This document shows, in pieces, positions 6,988 to 15,723 of a DNA stretch of 64,000 nt. The notes under the pieces were generated by a model, which worked only from the letters and a program-made list of their open reading frames with translations, searched no databases and was not told the origin of the DNA. Location of the stretch: positions 2,734,501 through 2,798,500 of the forward strand of contig NZ_AP025732.1 of assembly GCF_023734775.1 (NCBI RefSeq). Direction: 5' to 3'. Source of the DNA: Nostoc cf. commune SO-36. GTDB taxonomy: Bacteria > Cyanobacteriota > Cyanobacteriia > Cyanobacteriales > Nostocaceae. The position numbers and the translations under genes are program-made. The stretch's first letter is position 1. Each line of letters starts with the position of its first letter.

Positions 6988-9708
6988 TTATACCGCTAAA
7001 ATTAGCCGATTGCGGTGGATATGCAGGAGTTGAAATTCTACACTAGCCACTGTCTTTAGCATAAACAGGATTTGTTCGGGACGCAATAGCAAACCGTCCT
7101 GGCGATAGCTACCTAGATAACGGATCACGGATGACATAAATTCTGTTTTGCTATTGTGAGTTTCTACTAATTCTAGTTCAAACAAGCGATCGCGCAGATT
7201 TATTAATTGGCTCTTACCTGACTTAGTTGTTTGCTCGTACCAAAGTTCCTCTTTTGCTTTGATTGTATCAATCCAGTCTTGCCATTGTATGGATGTTGTT
7301 TCTTCAAGTGCTGCTACAGTAATCAAATACTCTGCGGACTCGAGCAGTTGGGTAGCGGCACTAGCTTTTAAATCTATCTGCTCCACATTATATATAGGTA
7401 TGTCTGTGGGCATTTCACGAGCCAACTGTTCTCGGAAAGTATCAACCTCCACTGGCACTGTCAACTCAAAATCTGCAATTTCACCGCTGCTAGTAGCCCC
7501 TAGAGCCAAAGCAGTTGCTAAAGAAATCCGCGGCATTGGATGAAACCCACCTGTGAAAGCGATTGGTAAGCCTGCTCGCCGCACAATTCTGTCAAACAGA
7601 CGGATTAAATCCAAGTGGCTGATCAAAGCCATATTACCCTGTTTTCCGAACCAAACTCGCAGCCTTTGGGCTTTAGTTGTATTGGGGATAAACTCGCCAG
7701 CGAATTTTGGGATCACAGGTGATTCAATCACGATGTTATGCCCAAAGTCAGTGCCACAGACACCACAATGAGAACAACCTTCAAAAGAGCAGTCGGGTAC
7801 AATTGCTGCTTCTAAGGCGCGTTGTAAGTCTTCTTGGAGCCACTTTTTATCAATCCCGGTATCAATATGATCCCAAGGTAAGGGAATATCAAGGGAGTGG
7901 GGAGAGATGCGATTAATCCCGTCTCTATTGGGGAGAGATGCGATTAATCCCGTCTGTATAGGAGTTAGGAGTTGAGTATTTTCCCCATCTTCCGATCTCT
8001 TCTGCGCTTCTGCGTGAAACAAATTCCATTCGCCATTTTCTACTTGGCGGTATTTCCAATCTAAATCAGCTTGGGCGATCGCAGATCCCCAAGCATTAAA
8101 AGCTTGATCTAAATTTTCATACCAGGAATCCATGCCAGCACCCAATTCCCAGGCACGGCGCACTACTTTGCTTAAATTGCGATCGCCTCGTCCTACAAAG
8201 TCTTCCATTGCCGAAATGCGGACATCGGTAAAATTTACCTTCACTGCCTTTATCCGGCGGAATTCTTGCCGTAGTAAGTTTTGTTTTCGCTTAAATTCAG
8301 CCGTAGAAACTGAGTGCCACTGGAATGGTGTATGTGGCTTGGGCGTAAAGTTAGAAATTGTCAGGTTAAAGTTTAGGGGTTTTCTGCCTTTGCCTCGACA
8401 TTCTCGCTGTAGCCAGCTGACTGTTTCCGCAATGCCCAAAACATCACCATCCGTCTCACCCGGCAAGCCAATCATAAAATACAACTTTATTTTATCCCAG
8501 CCTTGCTCCCAAGCGGTTTTTACTCCCCGCAACAATTCTTCATTTGTCAAACCCTTATTTACGATGTCTCGCATTCGCTGAGTACCAGCTTCTGGAGCAA
8601 AAGTCAGTCCACCTTGGCGCGTACCTCCCAGGATGTTGGCAATATTTTCATCAAATCTGTCTACCCGTTGGCTTGGTAGAGTCAAAGAAATGTTTTCATT
8701 TTTTAAGCGATTTTTGATTTCCATCCCTACTGCTGGCAGGGATAAATAATCAGAACAACTCAGAGATAGTAGGGAAAACTCATTGTAACCAGTTGCCCGC
8801 ATACCTTGTTCAATTGCTTCTACAACCTTATCGGGTTCTACATCCCGTGCTGGTCGAGTCAGCATTCCTGGTTGACAAAAGCGACAGCCACGAGTACAAC
8901 CACGCCGAATCTCTATGGTCAAGCGGTCATGCACTGTTTCTACGTAGGGAACTAACCCAATAGAATATGCTGGTATGGGAGTTGCAACCCGTCGCAAAAT
9001 TCGTTTTGGCACGTCTGGGCGATGAGGATGAACTGAGCCATCCTCTGCCATGTCATAAAACTGAGGCACATATACACCTGGTATCTGTGCCAAATCCAGT
9101 AATAGATGTTCCCGGCTCAATCCTGCTTGTTTGCCTTCTTCCAACACCAAAGCAATTTCTGGCAGCAGTTCTTCTCCATCTCCAAGGGCGAAAAAGTCAA
9201 AGAAGTCGGCATAAGGCTCAGGATTGGATGTTGCTGTTTGCCCACCAGCAAAAATCAACGGAAACTGGGACTGGAGATTAGTAAATTCTCCCCCTGCTTC
9301 TTGGCGTTCTCGCCACGTCAAGGGAATTCCAGCCAAATCCAACATTTCAAGGATATTAGTTGCACCCAGTTCATAACTGAGGCTAAAGCCTAAAATGTCG
9401 AATTCTATCAGCGATCGCTTTGACTCTACCGCAAACAACGGCGTATTAGTTTCGCGTAGTTTGGTTGCCAGGTCTTGCCCTGGGAGGTAGGCGCGATCGC
9501 ACAATTGACGCGGTTGGGCATTCAAGATGTTATAAAGGATGATGTGCCCTAAATTAGATGCACCGACTTCATACACTTCTGGGTAGGTTAAAACCCAATG
9601 TATTGCTGTCGTATCCCAAGGTTTGTGTACTGCTAATAGCTCGTTACCTAGGTAACGGGCTGGTTTTGAAATATCTGACGTTATTAATTTTTCAACTGCA
9701 ACAACCAC
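6988..9708 (-). CDS. B12-binding domain/radical SAM protein fused to DUF2344 (TIGR03960-like)
   Basis: A 906-residue fusion. The N-terminal part (residues about 25-200) resembles a B12-binding domain. It is followed by a radical SAM core whose 4Fe-4S motif is RRGCTRGCRFCQ, with cysteines at 271, 275 and 278. After a linker (about 575-640) and a cysteine cluster (SFEGCSHCGVCGTDF), a C-terminal DUF2344 domain begins near residue 680 (LRVWFGKQGNMALISHLDL). This architecture is the TIGR03960/TIGR03936 family, often next to rne in bacteria; the reaction is not established. The linker contains an in-frame repeat insertion (7898-7959). The frame is open throughout. Confidence 0.9.
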   Translation of the reverse strand: MVVAVEKLITSDISKPARYLGNELLAVHKPWDTTAIHWVLTYPEVYEVGASNLGHIILYNILNAQPRQLCDRAYLPGQDLATKLRETNTPLFAVESKRSLIEFDILGFSLSYELGATNILEMLDLAGIPLTWRERQEAGGEFTNLQSQFPLIFAGGQTATSNPEPYADFFDFFALGDGEELLPEIALVLEEGKQAGLSREHLLLDLAQIPGVYVPQFYDMAEDGSVHPHRPDVPKRILRRVATPIPAYSIGLVPYVETVHDRLTIEIRRGCTRGCRFCQPGMLTRPARDVEPDKVVEAIEQGMRATGYNEFSLLSLSCSDYLSLPAVGMEIKNRLKNENISLTLPSQRVDRFDENIANILGGTRQGGLTFAPEAGTQRMRDIVNKGLTNEELLRGVKTAWEQGWDKIKLYFMIGLPGETDGDVLGIAETVSWLQRECRGKGRKPLNFNLTISNFTPKPHTPFQWHSVSTAEFKRKQNLLRQEFRRIKAVKVNFTDVRISAMEDFVGRGDRNLSKVVRRAWELGAGMDSWYENLDQAFNAWGSAIAQADLDWKYRQVENGEWNLFHAEAQKRSEDGENTQLLTPIQTGLIASLPNRDGINRISPHSLDIPLPWDHIDTGIDKKWLQEDLQRALEAAIVPDCSFEGCSHCGVCGTDFGHNIVIESPVIPKFAGEFIPNTTKAQRLRVWFGKQGNMALISHLDLIRLFDRIVRRAGLPIAFTGGFHPMPRISLATALALGATSSGEIADFELTVPVEVDTFREQLAREMPTDIPIYNVEQIDLKASAATQLLESAEYLITVAALEETTSIQWQDWIDTIKAKEELWYEQTTKSGKSQLINLRDRLFELELVETHNSKTEFMSSVIRYLGSYRQDGLLLRPEQILFMLKTVASVEFQLLHIHRNRLILAV
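7898..7959. repeat. 31-bp direct repeat inside the radical SAM gene
   Basis: Two copies of a 31-bp unit beginning TGGGGAGAGATGCGATTAAT sit head to tail at 7898-7928 and 7929-7959, differing by about one base. The period is not a multiple of three, so the gene reads one copy as GLIASLPN and the other as GINRISPH. The flanking bases (a 'ggagttaggagttga' run and a 'ctgcgcttctgcgtg' run) look like intergenic repeat DNA. The whole piece therefore seems to be a repeat insertion tolerated in the interdomain linker. Confidence 0.75.
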
Positions 9709-9849
9709 TGTGCTATCTTCTAGCTACCTTAATTACAGCTACCCAACCTTAGCATTGAATTAGGTCTTCTAACAGGTTTATCGTTGCAACTTACAACTCC
9801 TTTACATAAAATCCACTAATTGCCCGAATCTTTGTGCTTTTAGATCAAG

Positions 9850-10179
9850 TTATGTTTGGGTCAACTCAGCCTCACTATCTAATATTTCAAATACCCGATC
9901 GAGTTGCGTCAGTTCAAAAATAATTCTTATTGATGGAGCAATAGCACAAATTTGGAAACTCCGTCCTAAAGTAAGAGCCAGCTTGTGTGTAGATAACAAT
10001 GCCATCAACCCCGCGCTGTCTAAGGATTCTACTGCTGCTAGGTCTACTACCAAGATGGAAACACCATTTTGTGCCAACACTGTAGTCATATCTCGTTCAA
10101 ATTCCAAGGCGTTTGCAGCATTCAAAGACCCTTGGGGGCGAATAACTGCAATCTTGGGATAGTTAAGCACTGCTTGCAT
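9850..10179 (-). CDS. STAS domain protein (anti-sigma factor antagonist type)
   Basis: A 109-residue single STAS domain like SpoIIAA/RsbV. The motif VDLAAVESLDSAGLMALLS around residues 65-83 holds the serine that is phosphorylated by a partner kinase in this family, inside the usual D-S-x-G loop. Such proteins switch partners between an anti-sigma kinase and, in cyanobacteria, other regulators. No kinase or phosphatase partner is adjacent: the neighbour upstream is a divergent small gene and the neighbour downstream is the radical SAM gene. The target is therefore unknown. Confidence 0.88.
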   Translation of the reverse strand: MQAVLNYPKIAVIRPQGSLNAANALEFERDMTTVLAQNGVSILVVDLAAVESLDSAGLMALLSTHKLALTLGRSFQICAIAPSIRIIFELTQLDRVFEILDSEAELTQT

Positions 10180-10650
10180 AGTTACATCCTGTTGAGAATT
10201 GTTGAAGCGTCAAGCTAAGGATTATTTGAACATAAACTCTATTTTGTAGCATCGGCCATACGTCTTAGCTCTCTTTGCTGAATCTTTATTGCTTTAGTCT
10301 CTCTGTTTAAAGATTGTTATAATTCCAGCTTGAAATGTGTTTATGTATACTTTTTTTTTATCTCAGTTCAAAAACAATCAACTATAGACAGCCATAGAGC
10401 AAACAAATTATCAGTAACTATGCTGAGAAAACTTGCTTAGTCTATAAATAAAGCTAATTTAGCTAATTCTTAACAGCAAGTTAAATCTCTCACCTTAGCG
10501 TTGCTGATCGCATACGGCAAAGTCATAGCGAATTATCTAACTAACTAATTGAATTGTGATATATATCACTAGTAAGTTAGTGTTTGGATCACTCTTTATA
10601 CTTAGACTGATCTGGGATGATTAGTATCATATACGGTTGGGCTATTACTT
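10180..10650. other. Divergent intergenic region, likely promoters
   Basis: About 470 A/T-rich bases lie between the divergent STAS gene and the small gene at 10651. They contain a short inverted repeat CACTA-GTAAGT-TAGTG near 10567-10582 and A/T-rich hexamers that could be -10 elements. No gene was recognised. Confidence 0.4.
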
Positions 10651-10851
10651 ATGAGAACTCAGTACGTTATTCGTAAATTGGTAGAAAAAGCTCTTGACAT
10701 TAAAAAATTAACTCCTGAGATAGAGAATGAAATAAACTCAGAACTGACGGAACGGGGTTACATTTCTGATGTTGATTACGAAGCCCTAGAATTATTAATG
10801 GCAGAGATGGATGCTGGCCGAATCCAGTTGGTTCCTAGCCTGGGATATTAG
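10651..10851 (+). CDS. Conserved hypothetical small protein
   Basis: A 66-residue acidic protein, mostly predicted helix: RTQYVIRKLVEKALDIKKLT, then PEIENEINSELTERGYISD, ending with a VDYEALELLMAEMDAGRIQL segment. It has clear coding character and an ATG, with no transmembrane segment and no cysteine. It looks like one of the small cyanobacterial proteins of unknown function. It is transcribed alone after a long leader and is followed by dispersed repeats (10858-11000). No function is proposed. Confidence 0.6.
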   Translation: MRTQYVIRKLVEKALDIKKLTPEIENEINSELTERGYISDVDYEALELLMAEMDAGRIQLVPSLGY

Positions 10852-10857
10852 AATAAT

Positions 10858-10995
10858 TCGTAATTTGTAATTCGTAATGACGCTCGATGACTCGCTATCG
10901 CCCTTGGGTCTCCTTTTGAAAGATGACTCGTTAACGCTAGGCTATCGCCTTTGGCATTTCCCTAACTCTTGGAGACACTAGGCGAAGGTAAAAGA
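10858..10995. repeat. Dispersed 'actcgctaacgct' type repeats
   Basis: The stretch contains GACTCGCTATCGCC, GACTCGTTAACGCTAGGCTATCG and a partial copy near 10990, plus an 'attcgtaatttgtaattcgtaa' run. These are relatives of the cleaner 25-bp tandem units at 41877-41951. They are probably degenerate copies of one dispersed palindromic repeat family, with no coding content seen. Confidence 0.5.
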
Positions 10996-11021
10996 CTCGC
11001 TAATGTAATTGGTAACTAAGT

Positions 11022-11438
11022 TTAGTCAGGGGGCCTACAAAAAATTCTGTTGTTGGTAATGTTGTCGGTATTAAATGCCCTAATCCCCAATCCCTCTTGA
11101 TATGCTTGCCAAAGTTGGTGAATAAATTGATTGAGTTGCTGCTTGGCCGCTGAGTCAGGTTCAGTTTTTGGTTCTTTTGCTAAAACTTGGCTCAAGAAGG
11201 TAATTACTTCTGTGTCTAAAGCTGGCCGAAATAAATTGGCAGGCCAAAGTAGGTCAGACGCATCTCGCAAATCGGTAATTAGCGGCGATTCCTGAATAAA
11301 AGTAACCATTAATAAAGGACGCACCCAGCATAACTGGCGAGAAACTACAAATTCAATCACTTCTGCATACAGATTCTTGTCGCCATGCTCTAAAGACACA
11401 ATTTGTCCTGGTTGAAGAAAATCTAGGCTAATGTCCAT
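11022..11438 (-). CDS. Hypothetical cyanobacterial protein
   Basis: A 138-residue soluble protein starting MDISLDFLQPGQIVSLEHGD. The frame can be extended 13 codons upstream to a TTG, but that extension (cysteine/proline rich) looks non-coding, so the ATG is preferred. The first 60 residues read like a small beta-barrel (VSLEHGDKNLYAEVIEFVVS). The rest is helical and contains SDLLWPANLFRPALDTEVI. I do not recognise a named family with certainty. It is convergent with the small gene before it and divergent from clpS. Confidence 0.65.
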   Translation of the reverse strand: MDISLDFLQPGQIVSLEHGDKNLYAEVIEFVVSRQLCWVRPLLMVTFIQESPLITDLRDASDLLWPANLFRPALDTEVITFLSQVLAKEPKTEPDSAAKQQLNQFIHQLWQAYQEGLGIRAFNTDNITNNRIFCRPPD

Positions 11439-11738
11439 GATTATGCAGTTTGGGCAGGGGCAAGGATTATTTTGCAAATTCCTTAATCTTAAAAATAAAA
11501 ATGCGCTACGTTTAAGGAAAGCTTCTATAAGATTAAGGTAGCACTCTCACGGCAACGATGTCTAAGACATCTGCCTCAGAAGTAGCTGTGCAAAACTAAT
11601 ACAACCAATTCCTCGCAGCAAAGGGTTTTTCTAGGATAGTATCTGAGCAGAAATACTATAGAATAGGTAAACAACTGTTGAGCGATCGCTAAACAGAAAC
11701 TTTGTTGTAGTTAAGTAACGAGAAAAGAGCAAAGAGCC

Positions 11739-12020
11739 GTGTCAGTTGAAACTATTCAAAAGCCTTCCACAACCCGCAAGCTCGCGCCTCGGTATCGCGT
11801 TTTGCTCCATAACGACGACTACAACTCGATGGAGCATGTTGTGCAGTCACTAATAGCCACTGTACCAAGCCTTACCCAACCCCAAGCTGTGAGCATCATG
11901 ATGGAAGCCCATACTAACGGGCTAGCTTTAGTCATTACTTGCGCCCTAGAACACGCTGAGTTTTATTGCGAAACATTGAAAAGTCACGGTTTAAGTAGCA
12001 CGATTGAACCTGATGAATAG
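11739..12020 (+). CDS. clpS: ATP-dependent Clp protease adaptor ClpS
   Basis: A 93-residue ClpS, which binds the N-domain of ClpC/ClpA and delivers N-degron substrates. The hallmark APRYRVLLHNDDYNSMEHVV (residues about 16-35) contains the N-end-binding D-D-Y-N loop, and the C-terminal half (AHTNGLALVITCALEHAEFY) completes the fold. The start is GTG, preceded by AGAGCAAAGAGCC. Cyanobacteria commonly have two ClpS paralogues, and which one this is cannot be told here. The next gene downstream (a CPBP protease) is co-oriented, 66 bases away across an STRR-type repeat. Confidence 0.95.
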   Translation: MSVETIQKPSTTRKLAPRYRVLLHNDDYNSMEHVVQSLIATVPSLTQPQAVSIMMEAHTNGLALVITCALEHAEFYCETLKSHGLSSTIEPDE

Positions 12021-12086
12021 TTATTGGTCATTTGTCATTGGTCATTAGTCGAAGTATAGAGTATTGGCTGGTGACTTAACATTGGT

Positions 12087-12911
12087 ATGAACAAAAACCT
12101 TGTCCGTTTAGCTGAACGCCCTGCCCCTATTAGGCTGGGTTGTTTTATTTTGACTTTATTGTTGCTATGGTTGCCATTGGCTACACCAATATACTTACTA
12201 GTGCATGATTCAAATTTAGAAAGTATATTGACATTGGTATTGTTATATGCAGTGTTTATTTTTATCTTGAGACTATGGGGTAAATATGTCTACCAGCAGC
12301 CCCAAATTCTGCGGCATTATGGCTTAGAATTCACACGACAAAACGGTGTGGATTTGCTGCGTGGCTTGGCTATGGGGATAATTAATATTCTGATACTTTT
12401 TGGTGTACAAAATTTGTTGGGTTGGTTGGTGTGGCAACAACCGAAAGTTTTTTTGCTGAAAGTGATTTTAGAGGGTTCACTTGTTGGCTTGGGCATCGGA
12501 TTTGCTGAGGAATTGTTATTCCGAGGCTGGTTGTTAGATGAATTACAACGAGATTACAGTCCGCGTGTGGCACTGTGGACAGATGCAATTGCGTTTGCTA
12601 CATTGCACTTTATTAAACCATTGGAGGCAATTATTCATACACTGCCGCAATTCCCAGCTTTAGTGCTGCTGGGGTTAACGCAAGTATGGGCAAAGCGTTG
12701 GCGCAGGGGACGCTTGGGTTTTCCAATCGGTCTGCATGGTGGTTTTGTATGGGGCTACTACATTATTAATGTTGGGGAATTAGTGAAATATTCTGGCCAA
12801 GTTCCTGATTGGGTAACTGGTGTGAATAATAATCCCCTGCAAGGAGTTATGGGGGTGTTGTTAATGAGTGTACTAGCTTTGTGGATACGAGGGCGAACAG
12901 TGAAAAATTAA
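12087..12911 (+). CDS. CPBP family intramembrane glutamic endopeptidase
   Basis: A 274-residue membrane protein with about eight hydrophobic segments. Motif 1 of the CPBP/Abi (Rce1-like) family, FAEELLFRGWL, is near residue 140, followed by FATLHFI (motif 2, catalytic His) and a later GLHGGFVWGY (motif 3). The glutamates of motif 1 and the histidines are all present, so it should be active. Family roles include prenyl-protein processing and bacteriocin self-protection. The substrate is unknown in cyanobacteria. Confidence 0.9.
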   Translation: MNKNLVRLAERPAPIRLGCFILTLLLLWLPLATPIYLLVHDSNLESILTLVLLYAVFIFILRLWGKYVYQQPQILRHYGLEFTRQNGVDLLRGLAMGIINILILFGVQNLLGWLVWQQPKVFLLKVILEGSLVGLGIGFAEELLFRGWLLDELQRDYSPRVALWTDAIAFATLHFIKPLEAIIHTLPQFPALVLLGLTQVWAKRWRRGRLGFPIGLHGGFVWGYYIINVGELVKYSGQVPDWVTGVNNNPLQGVMGVLLMSVLALWIRGRTVKN

Positions 12912-13032
12912 AAATGGGTAATGAACTTGTGGAAAAATAAAATATCGGCTAAAAAGAAGCTACATTAATATTCCATTTAGCCAAAAGGCTTTTAGAGATT
13001 CAACATCAAACAAATATTTATGGTTAAAAATA

Positions 13033-13500
13033 ATGGATTGTAGTCGTCTGGAATATATAAAAAACGTCAATGATGATGGTGATGTTTGGGCGTATGAAGG
13101 TTATCTTATTGGATCTTACTTTCGGTTGAACTTTAAAAAGAATGAGGCTACAGGTGTAGATAATCACGCCTTTAACTTACCAAAAGGATCTCTTATCATC
13201 CTGTCTCAAAAACGACCTGAGTACGAGCGATACTTGACGCACGTAGTTGAACTGGTTAATGAAGGAAGTGAAGATAAGCCCCAATGGAAAACAGATACAT
13301 GGGGTATTTTCCGATGGGTTAAGGTTCATTGGATTGCTGATTTCGACAATCCCAGCCGTATTCCCCTGGATCAGAAGGAAATGAGAGCCGAGTGGGGTCG
13401 GTTTAACACTAAAGCTAAATTGTTGTCTAGTGAAAACTTGATGAAGCAGTGGGGTAGTATCGATAAATTAAGAACGCACTTAGGAGAAGTTTTTAATTAA
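13033..13500 (+). CDS. Hypothetical protein, 155 aa
   Basis: A soluble protein beginning MDCSRLEYIKNVNDDGDVWA, rich in aromatic residues, with a tryptophan-rich middle (WKTDTWGIFRWVKVHWIADF). There is no signal peptide and no membrane segment. I do not recognise the family. It lies about 115 bases upstream of a VapBC-type locus on the same strand and after the CPBP gene. The base composition is like its neighbours. It could be an accessory-region gene linked to the toxin-antitoxin locus, but nothing in the sequence proves it. Confidence 0.55.
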   Translation: MDCSRLEYIKNVNDDGDVWAYEGYLIGSYFRLNFKKNEATGVDNHAFNLPKGSLIILSQKRPEYERYLTHVVELVNEGSEDKPQWKTDTWGIFRWVKVHWIADFDNPSRIPLDQKEMRAEWGRFNTKAKLLSSENLMKQWGSIDKLRTHLGEVFN

Positions 13501-13615
13501 ACGATCGCCATAATTCACCTTGCGCGATCGCACCTAGGGCACATTTTTGACTAAGATAATTCCTTCACCACACCATCTGTGATGTTTTTCATAAAAATTG
13601 CCAAGGAGAAAAACA

Positions 13616-13843
13616 ATGATACAGCCAGTCATTTTAGAAAAATTAGAAGAACTCCCTGAGTCTCTTCAGACAGAAGTGCTTCATTACATTGAGTTTTTAA
13701 TAGAGAAGCACGCTCAAAACTCTACCGAAGAAAAGCAGACAAACAAGCGTCGCGTTGCTGGAACGATGAAAGGAATGTTTGTTCTGCCATTGCCTAATGA
13801 CTTTGATGAGCCGCTTCAAGATATGAAAGAATATATGGAATGA
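13616..13843 (+). CDS. DUF2281 family antitoxin (VapB-like)
   Basis: A 75-residue protein starting MIQPVILEKLEELPESLQTE, typical of DUF2281 proteins that are encoded just before PIN-domain toxins. The C-terminal part (AGTMKGMFVLPLPNDFDEPL, then QDMKEYME) is the region expected to wrap the toxin. The ATG is preceded by a good AGGAG Shine-Dalgarno sequence (AAGGAGAAAAACA). Its last four bases overlap the toxin start (ATGA), giving translational coupling. Because the toxin gene is now disrupted, this antitoxin is probably orphaned. Confidence 0.85.
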   Translation: MIQPVILEKLEELPESLQTEVLHYIEFLIEKHAQNSTEEKQTNKRRVAGTMKGMFVLPLPNDFDEPLQDMKEYME

Positions 13844-14036
13844 ATAGATTACTATTGGATACTCATGCTTTTATCTGGTTTGTCTCTAATGATGCCACCC
13901 TGCCAGTGTTAACTAGAGAAAAAATTGAATCTGCTGAGGCTGTTTTCTTTAGTATTGCAAGTCTGTGGGAAATGGCGATTAAACTCAACATTGGAAAACT
14001 ATCCCTACAGGGTGCTTTTGAAGAGATTGAACCTAA
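13840..14036 (+). pseudogene. PIN-domain toxin (VapC-like), 5' fragment cut by an insertion sequence
   Basis: The first 65 codons of a PIN-domain ribonuclease: MNRLLLDTHAFIWFVSN with catalytic Asp7, then SIASLWEMAIKLNIGKLSL with Glu44. After Pro65 the frame runs into the inverted repeat of an insertion sequence and stops at a TGA ending at 14058. The missing C-terminal half is found intact on the far side of the element (15350-15539). Joining the halves through one copy of the TAA target duplication restores an uninterrupted 127-residue PIN protein. As it stands, the toxin should be inactive. Confidence 0.88.
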
Positions 14037-15349
14037 GAGAACTCCACAGAATAATTGATCCTATGATAAGAGAAAGATAAATTCAGTGTGCAGTCTAGCT
14101 CATGTATCCAAAATCTATCATTCAACTCACCGCGCACCTAAAATCTCTGTACATCAAAACAGCGAAAAAACTCAAGGGAAGTGACCGAAGACAATTCATG
14201 GCAGAAGTAGTCAAAGGTTTGGGAATAGGTGGACAAACTGTGGCGGAAAGGGAGTTGGGATGGAATAGGCGCACTATCCGTAAAGGGATGCAGGAGTTAG
14301 AGAGTGGTCAGCCTTTTATTGATGGTTTCAGGCGTAGTGGACGCAAGCGGGCTGAAGCAAAATTATCAAACTTGTTGAGGGATATAAAATCGTTAGTAGA
14401 CCCACAAAGTCAAACTGACCCCAGTTTTAAAAGTATACGTTTGTATACACGCATGACGGCAAGCGAAGTCCGTCGTCAACTAATTGAACAATTTGGTTAC
14501 ACAGAGGAAGAACTACCTTCATCAGAAACAATTCGACGAAAATTGAATGATTTAGGCTATACCTTAAAAAGAGTTCTGAAAACCAAGCCTATCAAGAAAA
14601 TTCCCGAAACAGAAGCGATTTTTGAACAAGTTGAACAAATTAATAGTGAAGCTGACAATGACCCTCATACTCTGCGAATTTCCATTGATGCTAAGGTAGC
14701 AGTTAAGATTGGAGAATTTGACCGTGGGGGTAAAAATCGAATGCCAACCATCTCAGTAGACCACGACTTCCCGACGGAGATAACTCTGATTCCCTACGGC
14801 ATTTTTATACCTGAATACAACGAGTTATTTTTATTCTTTGTTTCTTCCAAATTAACCGCTGATTGTATTGTTGATTTGCTTGAAAGCTGGTGGCAAACTG
14901 TCAAACACAGATTTGCTCATATTCAAAAACTGGTGATTAATCAGGATAATGGACCTGAAAATAATTCTCGCCGCACTCAATTTATGAAGCGGATTGTAGA
15001 TTTTGGTACATCATCTCAACTGACGTTACAACTTGCTTATTATCCGCCTTATCATAGCAAATATAACCCGATAGAACGTTGTTTTGGCTGGTTAGAACAG
15101 CATTGGAATGGTAGTTTACTTGACACTGTTGAGACTGTACTGAATTTCGCCCAAACTCTCACATTTAAGGGTAAAAATCCGGTGGTCACATTGGTAGAAA
15201 CAGTTTATTCTACAGGAGTTAAACTTACTACCTCCGCTATGGCAGAAATTGAAACACAGATTCACCGCCTCCCCAATCTCAGAAAATGGTTTGTAGAAAT
15301 TTTTGCTAAACCCACATAGCTATTGGATCATTTTTTTTGTGGAGTTCTC
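14037..15349 (+). mobile_element. ISAzo13-type insertion sequence with 3-bp target duplication
   Basis: Terminal inverted repeats are visible. The left end GAGAACTCCACAGAATAATT, then GATCC, matches the reverse complement of the right end GAGAACTCCACAAAAAAAAT, then GATCC. The trinucleotide TAA flanks both ends (14034-14036 and 15350-15352) and is the likely target duplication. The element is 1,313 bp with a single transposase gene. Removing it with one TAA regenerates the PIN toxin frame exactly, which independently fixes the boundaries. Confidence 0.88.
14102..15319 (+). CDS. ISAzo13 family transposase
   Basis: A 405-residue full-length transposase. The N-terminal helix-turn-helix region contains ERELGWNRRTIRKGMQELES. 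The DDE core includes RISIDAKVAVKIGEFDRGGK (first Asp) and KLVINQDNGPENNSRRTQF (second Asp). It ends with YYPPYHSKYNPIERCFGWLE (the catalytic Glu within NPIERCFG). This pattern is that of the 'Rhodopirellula-type' ISAzo13 transposases. The frame is intact, with no stop or shift, so the element may still be mobile. The gene ends inside the right inverted-repeat region. Confidence 0.92.
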   Translation: MYPKSIIQLTAHLKSLYIKTAKKLKGSDRRQFMAEVVKGLGIGGQTVAERELGWNRRTIRKGMQELESGQPFIDGFRRSGRKRAEAKLSNLLRDIKSLVDPQSQTDPSFKSIRLYTRMTASEVRRQLIEQFGYTEEELPSSETIRRKLNDLGYTLKRVLKTKPIKKIPETEAIFEQVEQINSEADNDPHTLRISIDAKVAVKIGEFDRGGKNRMPTISVDHDFPTEITLIPYGIFIPEYNELFLFFVSSKLTADCIVDLLESWWQTVKHRFAHIQKLVINQDNGPENNSRRTQFMKRIVDFGTSSQLTLQLAYYPPYHSKYNPIERCFGWLEQHWNGSLLDTVETVLNFAQTLTFKGKNPVVTLVETVYSTGVKLTTSAMAEIETQIHRLPNLRKWFVEIFAKPT

Positions 15350-15539
15350 TAAACTAATTGCTGCGGGTATAACGATTCTCCCTATTACCTTTACCGATAC
15401 TGTTCAATTCCGTTATTTACCACTGCATCATCGAGATCCGTTTGATCGTATTCTGGTGGCACAGGCGATGAATCATTCCCTTGTTTTGATTAGTCGTGAT
15501 TCGGCTTTTGATGCCTATGACATTCAGAGGGTTTGGTGA
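15350..15539 (+). pseudogene. PIN-domain toxin (VapC-like), 3' fragment
   Basis: The C-terminal half of the split PIN toxin. Read in the frame that continues from the 5' fragment it gives KLIAAGITILPITFTDTVQF, then RYLPLHHRDPFDRILVAQA and LISRDSAFDAYDIQRVW. The two acidic positions of the second half of a PIN active site (D in HRDPFDR and D in SRDSAF) are present. It has no start of its own; translation would have to enter from inside the insertion sequence. It is followed by a TGA at the expected family length. Confidence 0.88.
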
Positions 15540-15565
15540 TGAAAAAGTGGCTACGACACGCAGCA

Positions 15566-15723
15566 TCAAATATCCTCCCATAGAAAGCTAGCCCATTCTT
15601 CACTACGGGCTATATCGATTGCAGCTAAAAGCGTCTCTCTCCGTCTTCTTCAGCCTAATTGACTATCTTTTCGTTACTTAAGTTGTCAGAGATAAACTCC
15701 TCTAGTTCCCACTTAGGCATCAT
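15566..15723 (-). pseudogene. Degraded small gene (about 52 codons)
   Basis: On the minus strand, an ATG overlapping the stop of the gene at 15713 opens MPKWELEEFISDNLSNEKIV, then N and an in-frame TAG where a codon such as CAG would continue the peptide with AEEDGERR. One base later the frame must shift to read LLAAIDIARSEEWASFLWED and a stop. The pieces look protein-like and line up in order, so this seems to be a decayed gene with one nonsense and one frameshift. The family is not recognised; the size and overlap suggest the second gene of a small two-gene unit. Confidence 0.4.

Noticed and set aside
8132..8581. 149-codon frame antisense to the radical SAM gene
   Set aside because: Lies wholly inside a strongly supported gene on the other strand and reads as low-complexity basic sequence.
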